64,000 bases of DNA from Ornithinibacillus xuwenensis (lineage in GTDB: Bacteria > Bacillota > Bacilli > Bacillales > Amphibacillaceae): NCBI RefSeq assembly GCF_039614845.1, contig NZ_JBDIML010000006.1:124001-188000 (forward strand), given 5' to 3'. The notes under the pieces were generated by a model. It was not told the origin of the DNA. It was given only the letters and a program-made list of their open reading frames with translations, and ran no database searches. Shown one piece after another: positions 18,085 through 26,882 of the stretch. Numbering within the stretch: position 1 is the first letter of the stretch; each line of letters starts with the position of its first letter. Made by a program: the position numbers and the translations under genes.

Positions 18085-19050
18085 ATGAATAAACGCTTTA
18101 GTCTTAAAAAATCTATTGTCTACCTTCTACTAATTTCAGCAGCAGTTATTTCCCTCTTGCCATTATACTGGGTGTTTAGTACTTCTGTTCAATTAAGTAG
18201 TTATCAAGATGAAGAGCTAAATAACCCAACTTCATATGTTAATGCAAATCCTCCAAAAATGTTCCCAGTTGGGATTACGGAGTATTTTGAGCATTGGGGA
18301 AAAGCTAGAGATGCTGAAAAAGCAGGAGATGTAGAATTAGAAGCTTATCACCGTGACATCATGGATCAAATTGTGACCGATATGTTTTCAGGTTTTAAGC
18401 GATTGTTTCAGCAAAATAATATGGGAATGTGGTTCATCAATAGTTTATACATTGGTGTGGTCGTCACGATAGGGGTTTTACTATTTGATTCGATGGCAGG
18501 ATATGTATTAGCCAAGAAAAAATTCCCTGGTCGAAACTTTATCTTCTGGTTAATTATTTCCACGATGATGATTCCATCACAGGTTACGCTTGTACCTATG
18601 TTTATTATGGTACGTGATTTAGGGCTAATGGATACACATTGGGCACTTATACTTCCAGACTTATCCATGGTTTTTGGCGTGTTTTTAATGCGACAGTTTA
18701 TGTTTTCCATTCCAGATGAATTACTTGAAGCAGCAAAGATTGATGGGGCAAGTGAATGGAAGACGTACTGGCGAATTGTACTACCACTGGCAAGACCTGG
18801 TCTTGCTGCACTCGGTATCTTTACATTCATGAATGTGTGGAATTCATTCCTATGGCCAATTATTGTATTAAATAGTGCAGAGCTTTATACATTGCCGGTC
18901 GGTTTGAAAACATTACAGGATGCAAATCTAGCAGATTTTAAGCTTCTAATGAGTGGTGCAGCCATTGCTGCGATACCAATGATAATCGTATTTATTCTGT
19001 TCCAACGTCATTTTGTAAAAGGATTAACCTTAGGAGGCGTAAAGGAATAG
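18085..19050 (+). CDS. Sugar ABC transporter permease, MalG/UgpE type
   Basis: Second membrane subunit, 321 residues, about 40 longer than the usual MalG/UgpE. The extra length lies in the first extracellular loop (about residues 37-112), an acidic, Lys-rich segment with DAEKAGDVELEAYHRD, before the second helix. The EAA loop is LLEAAKIDGASEWKTYWRI. AGGAGGG ribosome site. The enlarged outer loop may contact the binding protein or a large ligand; that is a guess. A 137-bp gap to murQ shows no clear terminator. Confidence 0.88.
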   Translation: MNKRFSLKKSIVYLLLISAAVISLLPLYWVFSTSVQLSSYQDEELNNPTSYVNANPPKMFPVGITEYFEHWGKARDAEKAGDVELEAYHRDIMDQIVTDMFSGFKRLFQQNNMGMWFINSLYIGVVVTIGVLLFDSMAGYVLAKKKFPGRNFIFWLIISTMMIPSQVTLVPMFIMVRDLGLMDTHWALILPDLSMVFGVFLMRQFMFSIPDELLEAAKIDGASEWKTYWRIVLPLARPGLAALGIFTFMNVWNSFLWPIIVLNSAELYTLPVGLKTLQDANLADFKLLMSGAAIAAIPMIIVFILFQRHFVKGLTLGGVKE

Positions 19051-19214
19051 TCAACATACTTCTTGTAAGGATATGTGGTGAGAAAAATTACCTTTTTAGA
19101 ACAACAACCTTTCTGAGAGGATAGCCAATACCAATCATTTACATTCGGGATGGATTCTCTATCAAATGTGTTTATACAGCAACTGAAATGAAGCAAAATA
19201 GGGATGGTATAGAA

Positions 19215-20120
19215 ATGAATAATTTATCAGCTTTGGTTACGGAAATGAGAAATAAGCAATCGACGGCGATTGATAACATGACAACCTCAGAAATGTTATC
19301 CGTTATTAGTAATGAGGATTTAATGGTTGCCTTAGCAGTTCAGGCTGTTTTACCACAGGTAGAACAGGCAGTAGAGGCAATTTATCAAGCATTGAAAAAC
19401 GGTGGACGATTATTTTATGTTGGTGCTGGTACTAGTGGTAGACTAGGAATTTTAGATGCAGTGGAATGTCCACCAACCTACAGTACGCCGCCAGACTTAA
19501 TCCAAGGCGTGATAGCCGGTGGATCGACGGCAATTGAACAGGCGGTTGAAGGTGCAGAGGATAGTGAGGAGCTAGGGGCAAGGGATCTTGAAAAAAGAGG
19601 ATTAACTGAAATAGATGTTGTAGTAGGAATAGCAGCTAGTGGGCGAACTCCCTATGTTGTCGGGGCATTAAAGTATGCAGGGGAAATTGGTGCAGCGACC
19701 ATTAGTCTTACTAGCAATAAACATTCAATTATTAGTCAGTTTGCAACTGTGAATATTGAGGTTGAAACAGGACCAGAAGTAATCACAGGTTCTACCAGAA
19801 TGAAAGCAGCTACTGCCCACAAAATGGTATTAAATATGCTCTCAACTGCATCCATGATTAAGATTGGTAAGGTTTATGAAAATTTGATGGTCGATGTAAA
19901 AGTTAGTAATCATAAACTAAAGGAGCGAGCAATTAATATCGTTTCGACTATTACAGATGTAACGTATGAACAAGCAAAGGAAACGTTAGCTCAGACTAAC
20001 TATGAAGTAAAACCAGCTATCGTTGTGTTAAAGACGGAGGTAACAACAGAAGCTGCAAAAAATGCCTTAGAATTAGCAAATGGATTTGTACGAAAAGCAA
20101 TAGAAATTGCTTCTAAATAA
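19215..20120 (+). CDS. murQ: MurNAc-6-phosphate etherase MurQ
   Basis: Cytosolic lyase that splits D-lactate from MurNAc-6-P to give GlcNAc-6-P, joining salvage to the amino-sugar pathway. 301 residues. The SIS-domain motif LFYVGAGTSGRLGILDAVECPPT is followed by DLIQGVIAGG and EGAEDSEELG, all MurQ hallmarks; the second half carries GPEVITGSTRMKAATAHK and a C-terminal helical domain. The ATG at 19215 has AGGGATGG 7 nt upstream; the in-frame ATG at 19188 does not. It is followed 14 bp later by a GNAT gene and by the regulator murR. Confidence 0.95.
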   Translation: MNNLSALVTEMRNKQSTAIDNMTTSEMLSVISNEDLMVALAVQAVLPQVEQAVEAIYQALKNGGRLFYVGAGTSGRLGILDAVECPPTYSTPPDLIQGVIAGGSTAIEQAVEGAEDSEELGARDLEKRGLTEIDVVVGIAASGRTPYVVGALKYAGEIGAATISLTSNKHSIISQFATVNIEVETGPEVITGSTRMKAATAHKMVLNMLSTASMIKIGKVYENLMVDVKVSNHKLKERAINIVSTITDVTYEQAKETLAQTNYEVKPAIVVLKTEVTTEAAKNALELANGFVRKAIEIASK

Positions 20121-20134
20121 AGGGGGAGTTTGAC

Positions 20135-21091
20135 ATGATTACGTTCCGTACCTATCAATCGGGTGATGAAGAACAAATTATACAGCTCTGGAACAAGTGT
20201 CTCCCAATGGACCCAATTACTCCTAATAGGTTTAGAAACTTAATACTGCTCGATGCCAATTTTGACCCAAACGGCTTATGGCTGGCTAATGACAATGAAA
20301 AGATTATTGGATGTATGTATGGGGTACGTAGACTTCTCCCGATGATTGGAACAGAATTAGAAGAGGAAAATGCGTGGATTACGTTTTTCTATGTTGAAAA
20401 AGAATATCAAGGTCAAGGAATTGCAACACAATTAATGGAATATATGGTAAAATTTTTAACGGAAAATGGTAGAAAGCATATATTCTTTGCTTCTTATGCT
20501 CCTAACTATATATTGCCTGGAGTAGATGAGAAAATCTATCCAGATGGTTTTCAATTTCTTCAAAGAATTGGATTTGAAAAGCTGTACTCTCCTGTTGCAA
20601 TGGATCGAAATTTAATTGACTTCTCCTTAACAGAAGAGATTCTTACGTTAAAAGAGCAGCGTGAGTCGGAAGGGTATACAATATCTATAGCAAAAGATAA
20701 AGATTTATATGAAGTTATCCAATTTGCTAATCGTGAATTTAACCCAGACTGGGGAAGAGCGATTCGTGAAGGACTTTTACAGGTTGTTCCCCTGGAAAGA
20801 ATATTAATTGCCAGACATCATCAAGAATTAGTAGGATTTTGTTTATATGGTGGCTATGAAGGTGTAGCAGAACGCTTTGGTCCGTTTGGTGTTGATCCTA
20901 ATCAGCAGGGGAAAGGAATTGGCAAATTACTACTACATGAATGTTTATATCAAATGAAAGCAGAAGGACTTCATAATGCTTGGTTTTTATGGACAGGAGA
21001 GAAGAGCTCTGCAGGGCATCTATATAGCAAGAGTGGTTTTCAAATAACGCGTAAATTTCATGTGATGAAAAAGGATATTGGAATGAAGTAG
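20135..21091 (+). CDS. Two-domain GNAT acetyltransferase
   Basis: 318-residue protein with two GNAT folds. The N-terminal domain carries an acetyl-CoA motif VEKEYQGQGIATQLM (about 88-102), and the C-terminal domain carries VDPNQQGKGIGKLLL (about 253-267). The doubled arrangement recalls mycothiol-synthase-like GNATs. B. subtilis also has a GNAT gene (ybbJ) beside murQ-murR, so association with MurNAc salvage is recurrent, but the substrate is not known. Ribosome site GGGGGAG, 14 bp after murQ. Confidence 0.8.
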   Translation: MITFRTYQSGDEEQIIQLWNKCLPMDPITPNRFRNLILLDANFDPNGLWLANDNEKIIGCMYGVRRLLPMIGTELEEENAWITFFYVEKEYQGQGIATQLMEYMVKFLTENGRKHIFFASYAPNYILPGVDEKIYPDGFQFLQRIGFEKLYSPVAMDRNLIDFSLTEEILTLKEQRESEGYTISIAKDKDLYEVIQFANREFNPDWGRAIREGLLQVVPLERILIARHHQELVGFCLYGGYEGVAERFGPFGVDPNQQGKGIGKLLLHECLYQMKAEGLHNAWFLWTGEKSSAGHLYSKSGFQITRKFHVMKKDIGMK

Positions 21092-21134
21092 AAAGAGAGA
21101 TGATCGCATGTCCTATATGACTGGAGGATTAACC

Positions 21135-21986
21135 ATGCTAGCGGAAATGCTCCCAACATTACCGCCCTCCGAAAAAAAGATAGCAACCTATATTCTTGAG
21201 CACCCAGAAGAGGCGATCAAGCTTACAGCACTTGAACTGGGCAAAAGAAGTGATACCAGTGGAGCAGCAGTAATTCGTCTTTGTAAATCATTAGATTTAA
21301 AGGGCTTTCAGGATTTAAAGTTTCGAATTGCTGGGGATCTCCAAAAAACAACGGATGAAGGTTTTCGGGATATTAAACCAAATGAACCATTACAAGCAAT
21401 TATTGAAAAAATGACCAATAATAGTATCCAAACGATTCGTGAAACGTCAGAGCTACTTAATATTGATGAATTAGAAAAGGCAGTTCAACTACTCTTACAT
21501 GCCAAAAAAATTCACTTCATTGGTGTAGGTGCTTCTGGAATAATTGCGCAGGATGCCCAACAGAAATTTTTGCGTATTAATAAAACAGTGTACGCTTTTT
21601 CAGACATTCATATGGCTGCTACGTTAGTGGCAAATGGTGATGAGGACGATGTCGTTGTTGGTATTTCCTTTTCAGGAGAAACCCAAGAAGTGGCAAAAGT
21701 ATTGGAGCTTGCGAAGCAGAATAATATGAAGACCATCAGTCTCACAAAATATGGAAGCTCAAAGGTAACGGAACATGCGGATATTCGACTATATACATCA
21801 GCAACTAAAGAGCCTACCTTTCGTAGTGGTGCAACTTCTTCCCGAATAGGCCAATTGCAAGTAATTGATATTCTGTTTATGCGGGTTGCAACATTAAGAT
21901 ACGATGAAACGGTTCAGTACATTGATATAACAAGAGATGCAATAGACTTCCTTGCGCAAAATGGCAGGAAAAATAGGAGTAAGTGA
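21135..21986 (+). CDS. murR: MurR/RpiR-family transcriptional regulator
   Basis: Regulator of 283 residues with an N-terminal RpiR helix-turn-helix (PSEKKIATYILEHPEEAIKLT, then GAAVIRLCKSLDLKGFQDLK) and a C-terminal sugar-isomerase (SIS) domain that binds a phosphosugar (HFIGVGASGIIAQDAQQKF, then VGISFSGETQEV). MurR of other bacteria senses MurNAc-6-P, the substrate of the neighbouring MurQ; the same is inferred here. Start 21135 is chosen because GGAGGATT sits 5-7 nt before it; the ATG at 21108 is a weaker option. A hairpin directly follows the stop. Confidence 0.85.
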   Translation: MLAEMLPTLPPSEKKIATYILEHPEEAIKLTALELGKRSDTSGAAVIRLCKSLDLKGFQDLKFRIAGDLQKTTDEGFRDIKPNEPLQAIIEKMTNNSIQTIRETSELLNIDELEKAVQLLLHAKKIHFIGVGASGIIAQDAQQKFLRINKTVYAFSDIHMAATLVANGDEDDVVVGISFSGETQEVAKVLELAKQNNMKTISLTKYGSSKVTEHADIRLYTSATKEPTFRSGATSSRIGQLQVIDILFMRVATLRYDETVQYIDITRDAIDFLAQNGRKNRSK

Positions 21987-22008
21987 GCTAACTCTTCAGG
22001 AGTTGGCT
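21986..22008 (+). terminator. Hairpin after murR
   Basis: AGCTAACTC pairs with GAGTTGGCT (one G-T pair), loop TTCAG, followed by TGATTCATTTC. The U-tract is poor, so it may be only a partial terminator; a TATAAT at 22022-22027 may restart transcription. Confidence 0.5.
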
Positions 22009-22056
22009 TGATTCATTTCATTATAATATATGTTAATTCTTAGTTGAGGTGATTGA

Positions 22057-23010
22057 ATGAATTTGATTCCATTACATTCGAATAGACTAATAGAGCTAGT
22101 TGATTTATGGAATAAAGAGCTTAAAAATGTATTTCCAATGCGACAGGAGCTATTTAATCAGAATAGCTTTTTAGATGAGAATATTTGTCATAAAGGCTCC
22201 AGATTAGCTATTAATAAAGAAGGAAATGTAATCGGATTCATTACGGTGAAATACTATCAAGAACAGTTAGAGGTAGGTATACCGCGAAGTATTGGTTGGA
22301 TACAATCGCTCCTAGTTGATTCCAATTATCGCAATAATGGCGTTGGTACTCAGCTACTTCATCATGCAGAGGCAATTTTAAAGGAAAAGAATATAAAGCA
22401 TGTAATACTTGGAAGAGACCCTTGGCATTACTTTCCTGGGATCCCGTCGTATGATTCGGCTACCTGTAAGTGGTTTGAAAAAAGAGGCTACCATTCCGAG
22501 GGTACAGAGCATGATATGATTTGTTCATATGCCAATAGTGAAATAGTTCAATTCCCGAATAAGGAAGATGTTACATTCTCTATCTTACATAAATCGGAAA
22601 AAATAGAACTTATTGCGTTCCTTCATCGATGTTTTCCAGGGAGATGGGAATATGAGGCCAGGCATTATTTTCGCAAAGGCGGTACGGGCAGAGAATTTGT
22701 TGTACTAAAAAAAGGCAACCAAATTATTGGATTTTGTCGAATTAACGATGAGCAATCGCCATTGATTGCCCAAAATGTTTATTGGTCTCCCTTGTTTGCA
22801 GAATCATTAGGTGGAATCGGACCACTTGGAGTAGATGCCAGTCAACGGAAAAATGGATATGGATTGGCTATTGTGCAGGCTGCAATCGCATTTTTACGCA
22901 AGCGAGGCATTCAACGGATTGTTATTGATTGGACTGGTTTAGTATCGTTTTACAATAAATTAGGGTATACCATTTGGAAAAGCTATGAATCTTATAAAAA
23001 GGAGTTATAA
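22057..23010 (+). CDS. Second two-domain GNAT acetyltransferase
   Basis: 317 residues with two GNAT repeats: VDSNYRNNGVGTQLL at about 88-102 in the first half and VDASQRKNGYGLAIV at about 265-279 in the second. It is a distant relative of the GNAT before murR, with the same architecture. It ends two bases before the AmiE-like hydrolase gene, so the two are tightly coupled. Role unknown; acetylation of an amino sugar or of a peptide amine from muropeptides would fit. Ribosome site TTGAGGTGAT. Confidence 0.75.
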   Translation: MNLIPLHSNRLIELVDLWNKELKNVFPMRQELFNQNSFLDENICHKGSRLAINKEGNVIGFITVKYYQEQLEVGIPRSIGWIQSLLVDSNYRNNGVGTQLLHHAEAILKEKNIKHVILGRDPWHYFPGIPSYDSATCKWFEKRGYHSEGTEHDMICSYANSEIVQFPNKEDVTFSILHKSEKIELIAFLHRCFPGRWEYEARHYFRKGGTGREFVVLKKGNQIIGFCRINDEQSPLIAQNVYWSPLFAESLGGIGPLGVDASQRKNGYGLAIVQAAIAFLRKRGIQRIVIDWTGLVSFYNKLGYTIWKSYESYKKEL

Positions 23011-23012
23011 CC

Positions 23013-24059
23013 ATGCGTGAAAAAGTACGTGAATTTTTACAGCTTGAAATAGCGTTAAATCATATTCCAGGTGCAATCGTTCATGTATCACATCAAGGTA
23101 AAGTAATATTAGAGGAGGTGCTTGGTAATCGAGTTGTATATCCCAATCAGGAACCAATGAAGCCAGATACTGTATTTGACCTTGCCTCTCTTTCAAAGGT
23201 TGTCGCAACATTACCTGTCATGCTTAAATTATTGGATGACGGTGAGTTTAGACTTGATGATCGCGTGTCTTTCTTTATTCCTGAATTTGCAGCGAATGGA
23301 AAAGAAGCTATTCTTATTAGGCATTTACTTACGCATACCTCAGGTCTCCCTGCTCATAAACCATATTTTATGAATAATTTGCGAACAGAAGAGGTGTTAA
23401 CAAGCATTTATAACGAAATACCTGAATACCAACCTGGTGAAAAGGTTGTTTATAGTGACCTTGGATTTATTGTTTTATACCAAGTCATTGAAAAGATTAC
23501 CGGGCAACGATTTGAAGAAGTGGTACAACGGGAAATTTTAGCCCCGTTAGAGATGCATGATACGGGTTTTAATCCTTCCTTTCAAAAAGAACGATTTGCT
23601 GTCACGGAGTATAATGAAAAACTACAAGACTATAAAGCTGGCATCGTACATGATGATAATACGGAATCCATGGGTGGGATTAGTGGTCACGCAGGACTTT
23701 TCTCGACGATTGACGACTTGCAAAAGTTTTGTGTCATGATTGAAAATAATGGTATGTATCATGGAAAGCGAATCTTATCAGAAGCATCACTCAGACTATC
23801 GAGGAAAAATTATACCTCATTTGATGCGGAGTACCGGGGGCTAGGCTGGATGTTAAGAAGTCCGACATATGCATCATGTGGGGATTATTACGCTGAGGAA
23901 TCCTATGGACACACTGGATTTACTGGTACGAGTATTTGGTTTGACCCAGAGGTTGCTTTGCATGTGATTTTACTTACAAATCGTGTGCATTTTGGAAGAA
24001 AGCCACCTATCTTAAGACTTAGACCGAGATTGCATAATATTATTCGTTCTTATTTTTAG
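23013..24059 (+). CDS. AmiE-like serine hydrolase (beta-lactamase family)
   Basis: Serine hydrolase of the penicillin-binding-protein/beta-lactamase fold, 348 residues. Catalytic motifs: SxxK as Ser59-Leu-Ser-Lys62, YSD at 146-148, and a C-terminal HTGFTG. In B. subtilis the family member YbbE (AmiE) sits in the same nagZ-namZ-murR-murQ neighbourhood and acts as an N-acetylmuramyl-L-alanine amidase. The same job, cutting peptide from MurNAc, is inferred. No signal peptide is seen, in keeping with the other cytosolic enzymes of this locus. The start has AAGGAG and sits two bases from the previous stop. Confidence 0.8.
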   Translation: MREKVREFLQLEIALNHIPGAIVHVSHQGKVILEEVLGNRVVYPNQEPMKPDTVFDLASLSKVVATLPVMLKLLDDGEFRLDDRVSFFIPEFAANGKEAILIRHLLTHTSGLPAHKPYFMNNLRTEEVLTSIYNEIPEYQPGEKVVYSDLGFIVLYQVIEKITGQRFEEVVQREILAPLEMHDTGFNPSFQKERFAVTEYNEKLQDYKAGIVHDDNTESMGGISGHAGLFSTIDDLQKFCVMIENNGMYHGKRILSEASLRLSRKNYTSFDAEYRGLGWMLRSPTYASCGDYYAEESYGHTGFTGTSIWFDPEVALHVILLTNRVHFGRKPPILRLRPRLHNIIRSYF

Positions 24060-24078
24060 ATTGATAGAAGGTGATGAG

Positions 24079-24528
24079 ATGGAGTATTGGACATTATTAG
24101 AGAATCCAACTGGTTCGACCTATCGCAATTTAATGCAGGTGCTTTGTGAACATTCGGAAGTGTTCTATTTTATTACGAGAAAGGAACTAACATACGATTG
24201 GAATACCATGAAGCAATTCACCCCCTATATTATGGAAACATATAAAACTAAAAAATGGGCAAACACCATTACGAAAGGCCCGGCAGCAACGGTATATGTC
24301 GTTGAAGCGAATGTAGAGACCTGTTCTTTATTGCAGCATGTTGCTCACTCACTCTATGATTGGGTTGCACCTAATCTCCCGGAGGATTTAACCTTTATGA
24401 AAAATAAGTTTGAATGGTTTTCCTGTACGACACATGAAGAATTTGGTGGATTTACCATTCGTTCCGACTATTATCGAAACATACTTGGACAAATCAATGG
24501 TCTGAAAGTAATCAAGGAAGATTACTAG
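24079..24528 (+). CDS. Protein of unknown function
   Basis: 149-residue soluble protein that I do not recognise. It starts MEYWTLLENPTGSTYRNLM and is rich in aromatic residues (Trp, Tyr, Phe) with no signal peptide or membrane segment. ATG 24079 is preceded by AAGGTGATGAG; a TTG at 24061 is in frame but has no ribosome site. It follows the AmiE-like gene by 19 bp and precedes the DUF402 protein by 28 bp, so it may be the tail of the salvage operon or part of a separate small set. Confidence 0.6.
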   Translation: MEYWTLLENPTGSTYRNLMQVLCEHSEVFYFITRKELTYDWNTMKQFTPYIMETYKTKKWANTITKGPAATVYVVEANVETCSLLQHVAHSLYDWVAPNLPEDLTFMKNKFEWFSCTTHEEFGGFTIRSDYYRNILGQINGLKVIKEDY

Positions 24529-24556
24529 AGACATTCAAAAAGTAAGGGGGGTACAC

Positions 24557-25114
24557 ATGCTGAAGCGAAAATATGGTGACAGATCGGATTGGAAGCGAAT
24601 TACCAAACGTAAATATGTACAGTCGTATCTGGATACGACTGACTTTAAGGGATATATCACACTATTACATACAATAAAAGTCAGAGAACCACTTTTTGTA
24701 ACCTATGGAAATAAACAGGTTTGCATCGTTGATGATGGCTATTTTTGGTTGCAGCAATTTCCCTTTAACAAAAATCACTCGATAACAGCCATGTACGATG
24801 CTAATGGCAATATTATTCAATGGTATATTGATATTTGTTCAGAGATAGGGATAGAAAACGGCATCCCTTGGATGGATGATCTATTTTTAGACATTATCGT
24901 ACTGCCTACAGGTGAAAGCCTTGTATTAGATGCAGATGAGCTTGAACAAGCATTGAACCATGGAACGATTAATCAGACACAGTTTGAATTTGCTTGGAAT
25001 GAAGCAAATCGCTTAACGGAAATAATCGAGAACAAGGAGTTTAAGCTACTGGAAATGGCGCATGTTCATAAGGAAATATTATTAGGATTAGTAGGCAACT
25101 ATGAAAAAGGTTAG
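24557..25114 (+). CDS. DUF402-domain protein
   Basis: 185-residue cytosolic protein with a DUF402 beta-barrel signature: WLQQFPFNKNHSITAMYD, then IIQWYIDICSEIG, then IPWMDDLFLDIIVLPTGES and the acidic LDADELEQAL. DUF402 proteins include nucleoside di/triphosphatases (Ntdp type) and FomD-like hydrolases. The acidic residues of that pattern (DICSE, DDLFLD, DADE) are present. Substrate not known. Strong ribosome site AAGGGGGG before the ATG. Confidence 0.7.
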   Translation: MLKRKYGDRSDWKRITKRKYVQSYLDTTDFKGYITLLHTIKVREPLFVTYGNKQVCIVDDGYFWLQQFPFNKNHSITAMYDANGNIIQWYIDICSEIGIENGIPWMDDLFLDIIVLPTGESLVLDADELEQALNHGTINQTQFEFAWNEANRLTEIIENKEFKLLEMAHVHKEILLGLVGNYEKG

Positions 25115-25187
25115 ATAACATAACAGCCATTTCCAAATGGATGTGATAAATCAAGGGATTGTGAATAAAGTTAAGAGGTGAGATGCT

Positions 25188-25685
25188 ATGAAGAGGTTAT
25201 GTTGGCTTATTCTAATAACCACCCTACTACTTTCACTAAGTGGCTGCCATCATATTAAGCTAGGTAATGTTAAGGAAATTAGTTTATACCACAATGATGA
25301 GCACCATTATACGTTTACAAAAGAAAAAAATAAAGATGAAATAAAGGTTTTCATAAATGCTGTTCAGGATGTGAAAAAACAAAGAGGCATAATCGACATG
25401 CCTGCAGACTATTATCGTATTATGATAAAAACGGAAGATGATGTAACATATGGCTATTCTGTTTGGACGAATCCAGATTCGTCACTTATACTGGAAAATT
25501 CTACTTCAAAATATGCACAGATATCAAACACCCTATCGAAAAAGCTACATCAAGTCGTGACACAATATAATGTAAGTAGTTCATCAAGCTTTAATTTCAT
25601 ATCGGTAGGCATCGCGTTACCAATTTTTATTCTTCTTATTATTTTATTTGATTGTGGCAGTATCAAGAAGGTTAAGCGTAGATAG
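25188..25685 (+). CDS. Putative lipoprotein with C-terminal membrane helix
   Basis: 165 residues, not recognised. The N-terminus is a lipoprotein signal (LLLSLSGC, lipidated Cys19). A soluble middle part (about 22-125) follows, then a serine patch and a C-terminal helix (about 136-156) with a basic KKVKRR tail, so it should be tethered at both ends on the outer membrane face. Ribosome site AAGAGGTGAG. A 59-residue membrane protein follows closely. Confidence 0.55.
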   Translation: MKRLCWLILITTLLLSLSGCHHIKLGNVKEISLYHNDEHHYTFTKEKNKDEIKVFINAVQDVKKQRGIIDMPADYYRIMIKTEDDVTYGYSVWTNPDSSLILENSTSKYAQISNTLSKKLHQVVTQYNVSSSSSFNFISVGIALPIFILLIILFDCGSIKKVKRR

Positions 25686-25720
25686 AAGGATAACAATGTC
25701 TAGAAGGGAGTGTGAAAGAG

Positions 25721-25900
25721 ATGTCTAGTATTGGGATATCAGGGGTCTTATTATCGTTACTATTTCTAGTAATTCCAATTGTCCTATTCATTCTGTTATT
25801 AATTTGGATATACCAGATAAAATCAAATAGTGATGTGCAATTAAAGCAAAATCAGCGAATAATTGAATTGCTAGAGGAATGGAATAGAAAATCATCATAG
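25721..25900 (+). CDS. Small single-pass membrane protein
   Basis: 59 residues: short N-terminus, one long hydrophobic segment (about 5-32), then a polar, charged tail. It resembles the short PspC/YvlD-type or phage-holin-sized proteins only in shape; no family is recognised. ATG 25721 has AAGGGAG 10 nt upstream; GTG 25712 would overlap the ribosome site. A strong terminator follows immediately. Confidence 0.55.
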   Translation: MSSIGISGVLLSLLFLVIPIVLFILLLIWIYQIKSNSDVQLKQNQRIIELLEEWNRKSS

Positions 25901-25939
25901 TTTCCGGTCCTTTACGTCATTGCCGAAGGACCGGAAACT
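25899..25939. terminator. Bidirectional terminator
   Basis: AGTTTCCGGTCCTT and AAGGACCGGAAACT form a perfect 14-bp stem between two converging genes. There is little U-tract on the plus strand (TCGTTAATTTT). Confidence 0.8.
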
Positions 25940-25942
25940 TCG

Positions 25943-26755
25943 TTAATTTTCCAGAATGAATTTTTGTAAAAGCGCATTAAATTCTTCATCATGTTCCCAA
26001 AACATCATATGCCCTCCAAGGACCTCAACATAGGAGTTTGGTGATAAGATTGTTAAAAATTTTTTTGCTGTGTCTGCCCAGTGCTCTGCAACAATGGTCA
26101 TGGTAGGAAGGGAATCATAGGCTGTTTTTGCTTCTGAAAGGTAGTCAGCAAACATACCGGATGCAAACAAGTTTCCAGCTACGTAATAGGGAGTTTTCAT
26201 CGATTGCTCAACTAGCCATATTAACTCCTGATCCGTTAATTCCCGTTGAACCATTACTTGAGTTATATAGCTCGTAATAAATTCTCGCTGACCGTGTGGA
26301 GTTCTGAGAGAAGTGTTATATATGCCAGCTATATCATCGAGCTTACCTTCCACCCAATCGACGGAATTTGTTGATAATGACTTCGGTGGCATATCAACTA
26401 GAATTAAGGATTTAACATCACGGATTCCATACTGCTTTACGTATTCCCATGCTGTTAGACAGCCAAAGGACCAACCAGCAAGAACAAAATTCGTAATTTG
26501 TAGCTGCTCCAATACAGTAGCTAAATCAGAACCATGTGTGACATAATCATTTCCATGAACCGTAATGGTGGACCTCCCGTGACTTCTTGGATCGATTACA
26601 ATGACTCGGTTCGTCTTTGAAAAATACGCTACTTGTTTTTCAAAGACTTCTGTTGTAAATGTAAAACCAGGAATAAATACTATAGGATCGCCCTCTCCTA
26701 CGTCCTGGACGAATAGCTCTATTCCAGGATTAACCTCTATATATTTTCCTTTCAT
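25943..26755 (-). CDS. Alpha/beta-hydrolase
   Basis: 270-residue alpha/beta-hydrolase fold protein. Nucleophile elbow GWSFG is at about 94-98 and the late catalytic His is in LGGHMMFWEH. The oxyanion region reads FIPGFTFT and DPRSHGRS follows the second strand. No signal peptide. Substrate cannot be deduced; esterases, lactonases and C-C hydrolases share this pattern. GGAGGA ribosome site. It is transcribed alone, convergent with the preceding small genes. Confidence 0.8.
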   Translation of the reverse strand: MKGKYIEVNPGIELFVQDVGEGDPIVFIPGFTFTTEVFEKQVAYFSKTNRVIVIDPRSHGRSTITVHGNDYVTHGSDLATVLEQLQITNFVLAGWSFGCLTAWEYVKQYGIRDVKSLILVDMPPKSLSTNSVDWVEGKLDDIAGIYNTSLRTPHGQREFITSYITQVMVQRELTDQELIWLVEQSMKTPYYVAGNLFASGMFADYLSEAKTAYDSLPTMTIVAEHWADTAKKFLTILSPNSYVEVLGGHMMFWEHDEEFNALLQKFILEN

Positions 26756-26882
26756 TATGAGTCCTCCTCCACATCATTTATATAAAATATATTTTCTTAG
26801 AACAGCAATAGAACATTTATCTCTGTTAGGCAAAAGTTAAACTGGCTAATTTCATTCCATTATTTGAAGGAGGTATTTGGCA

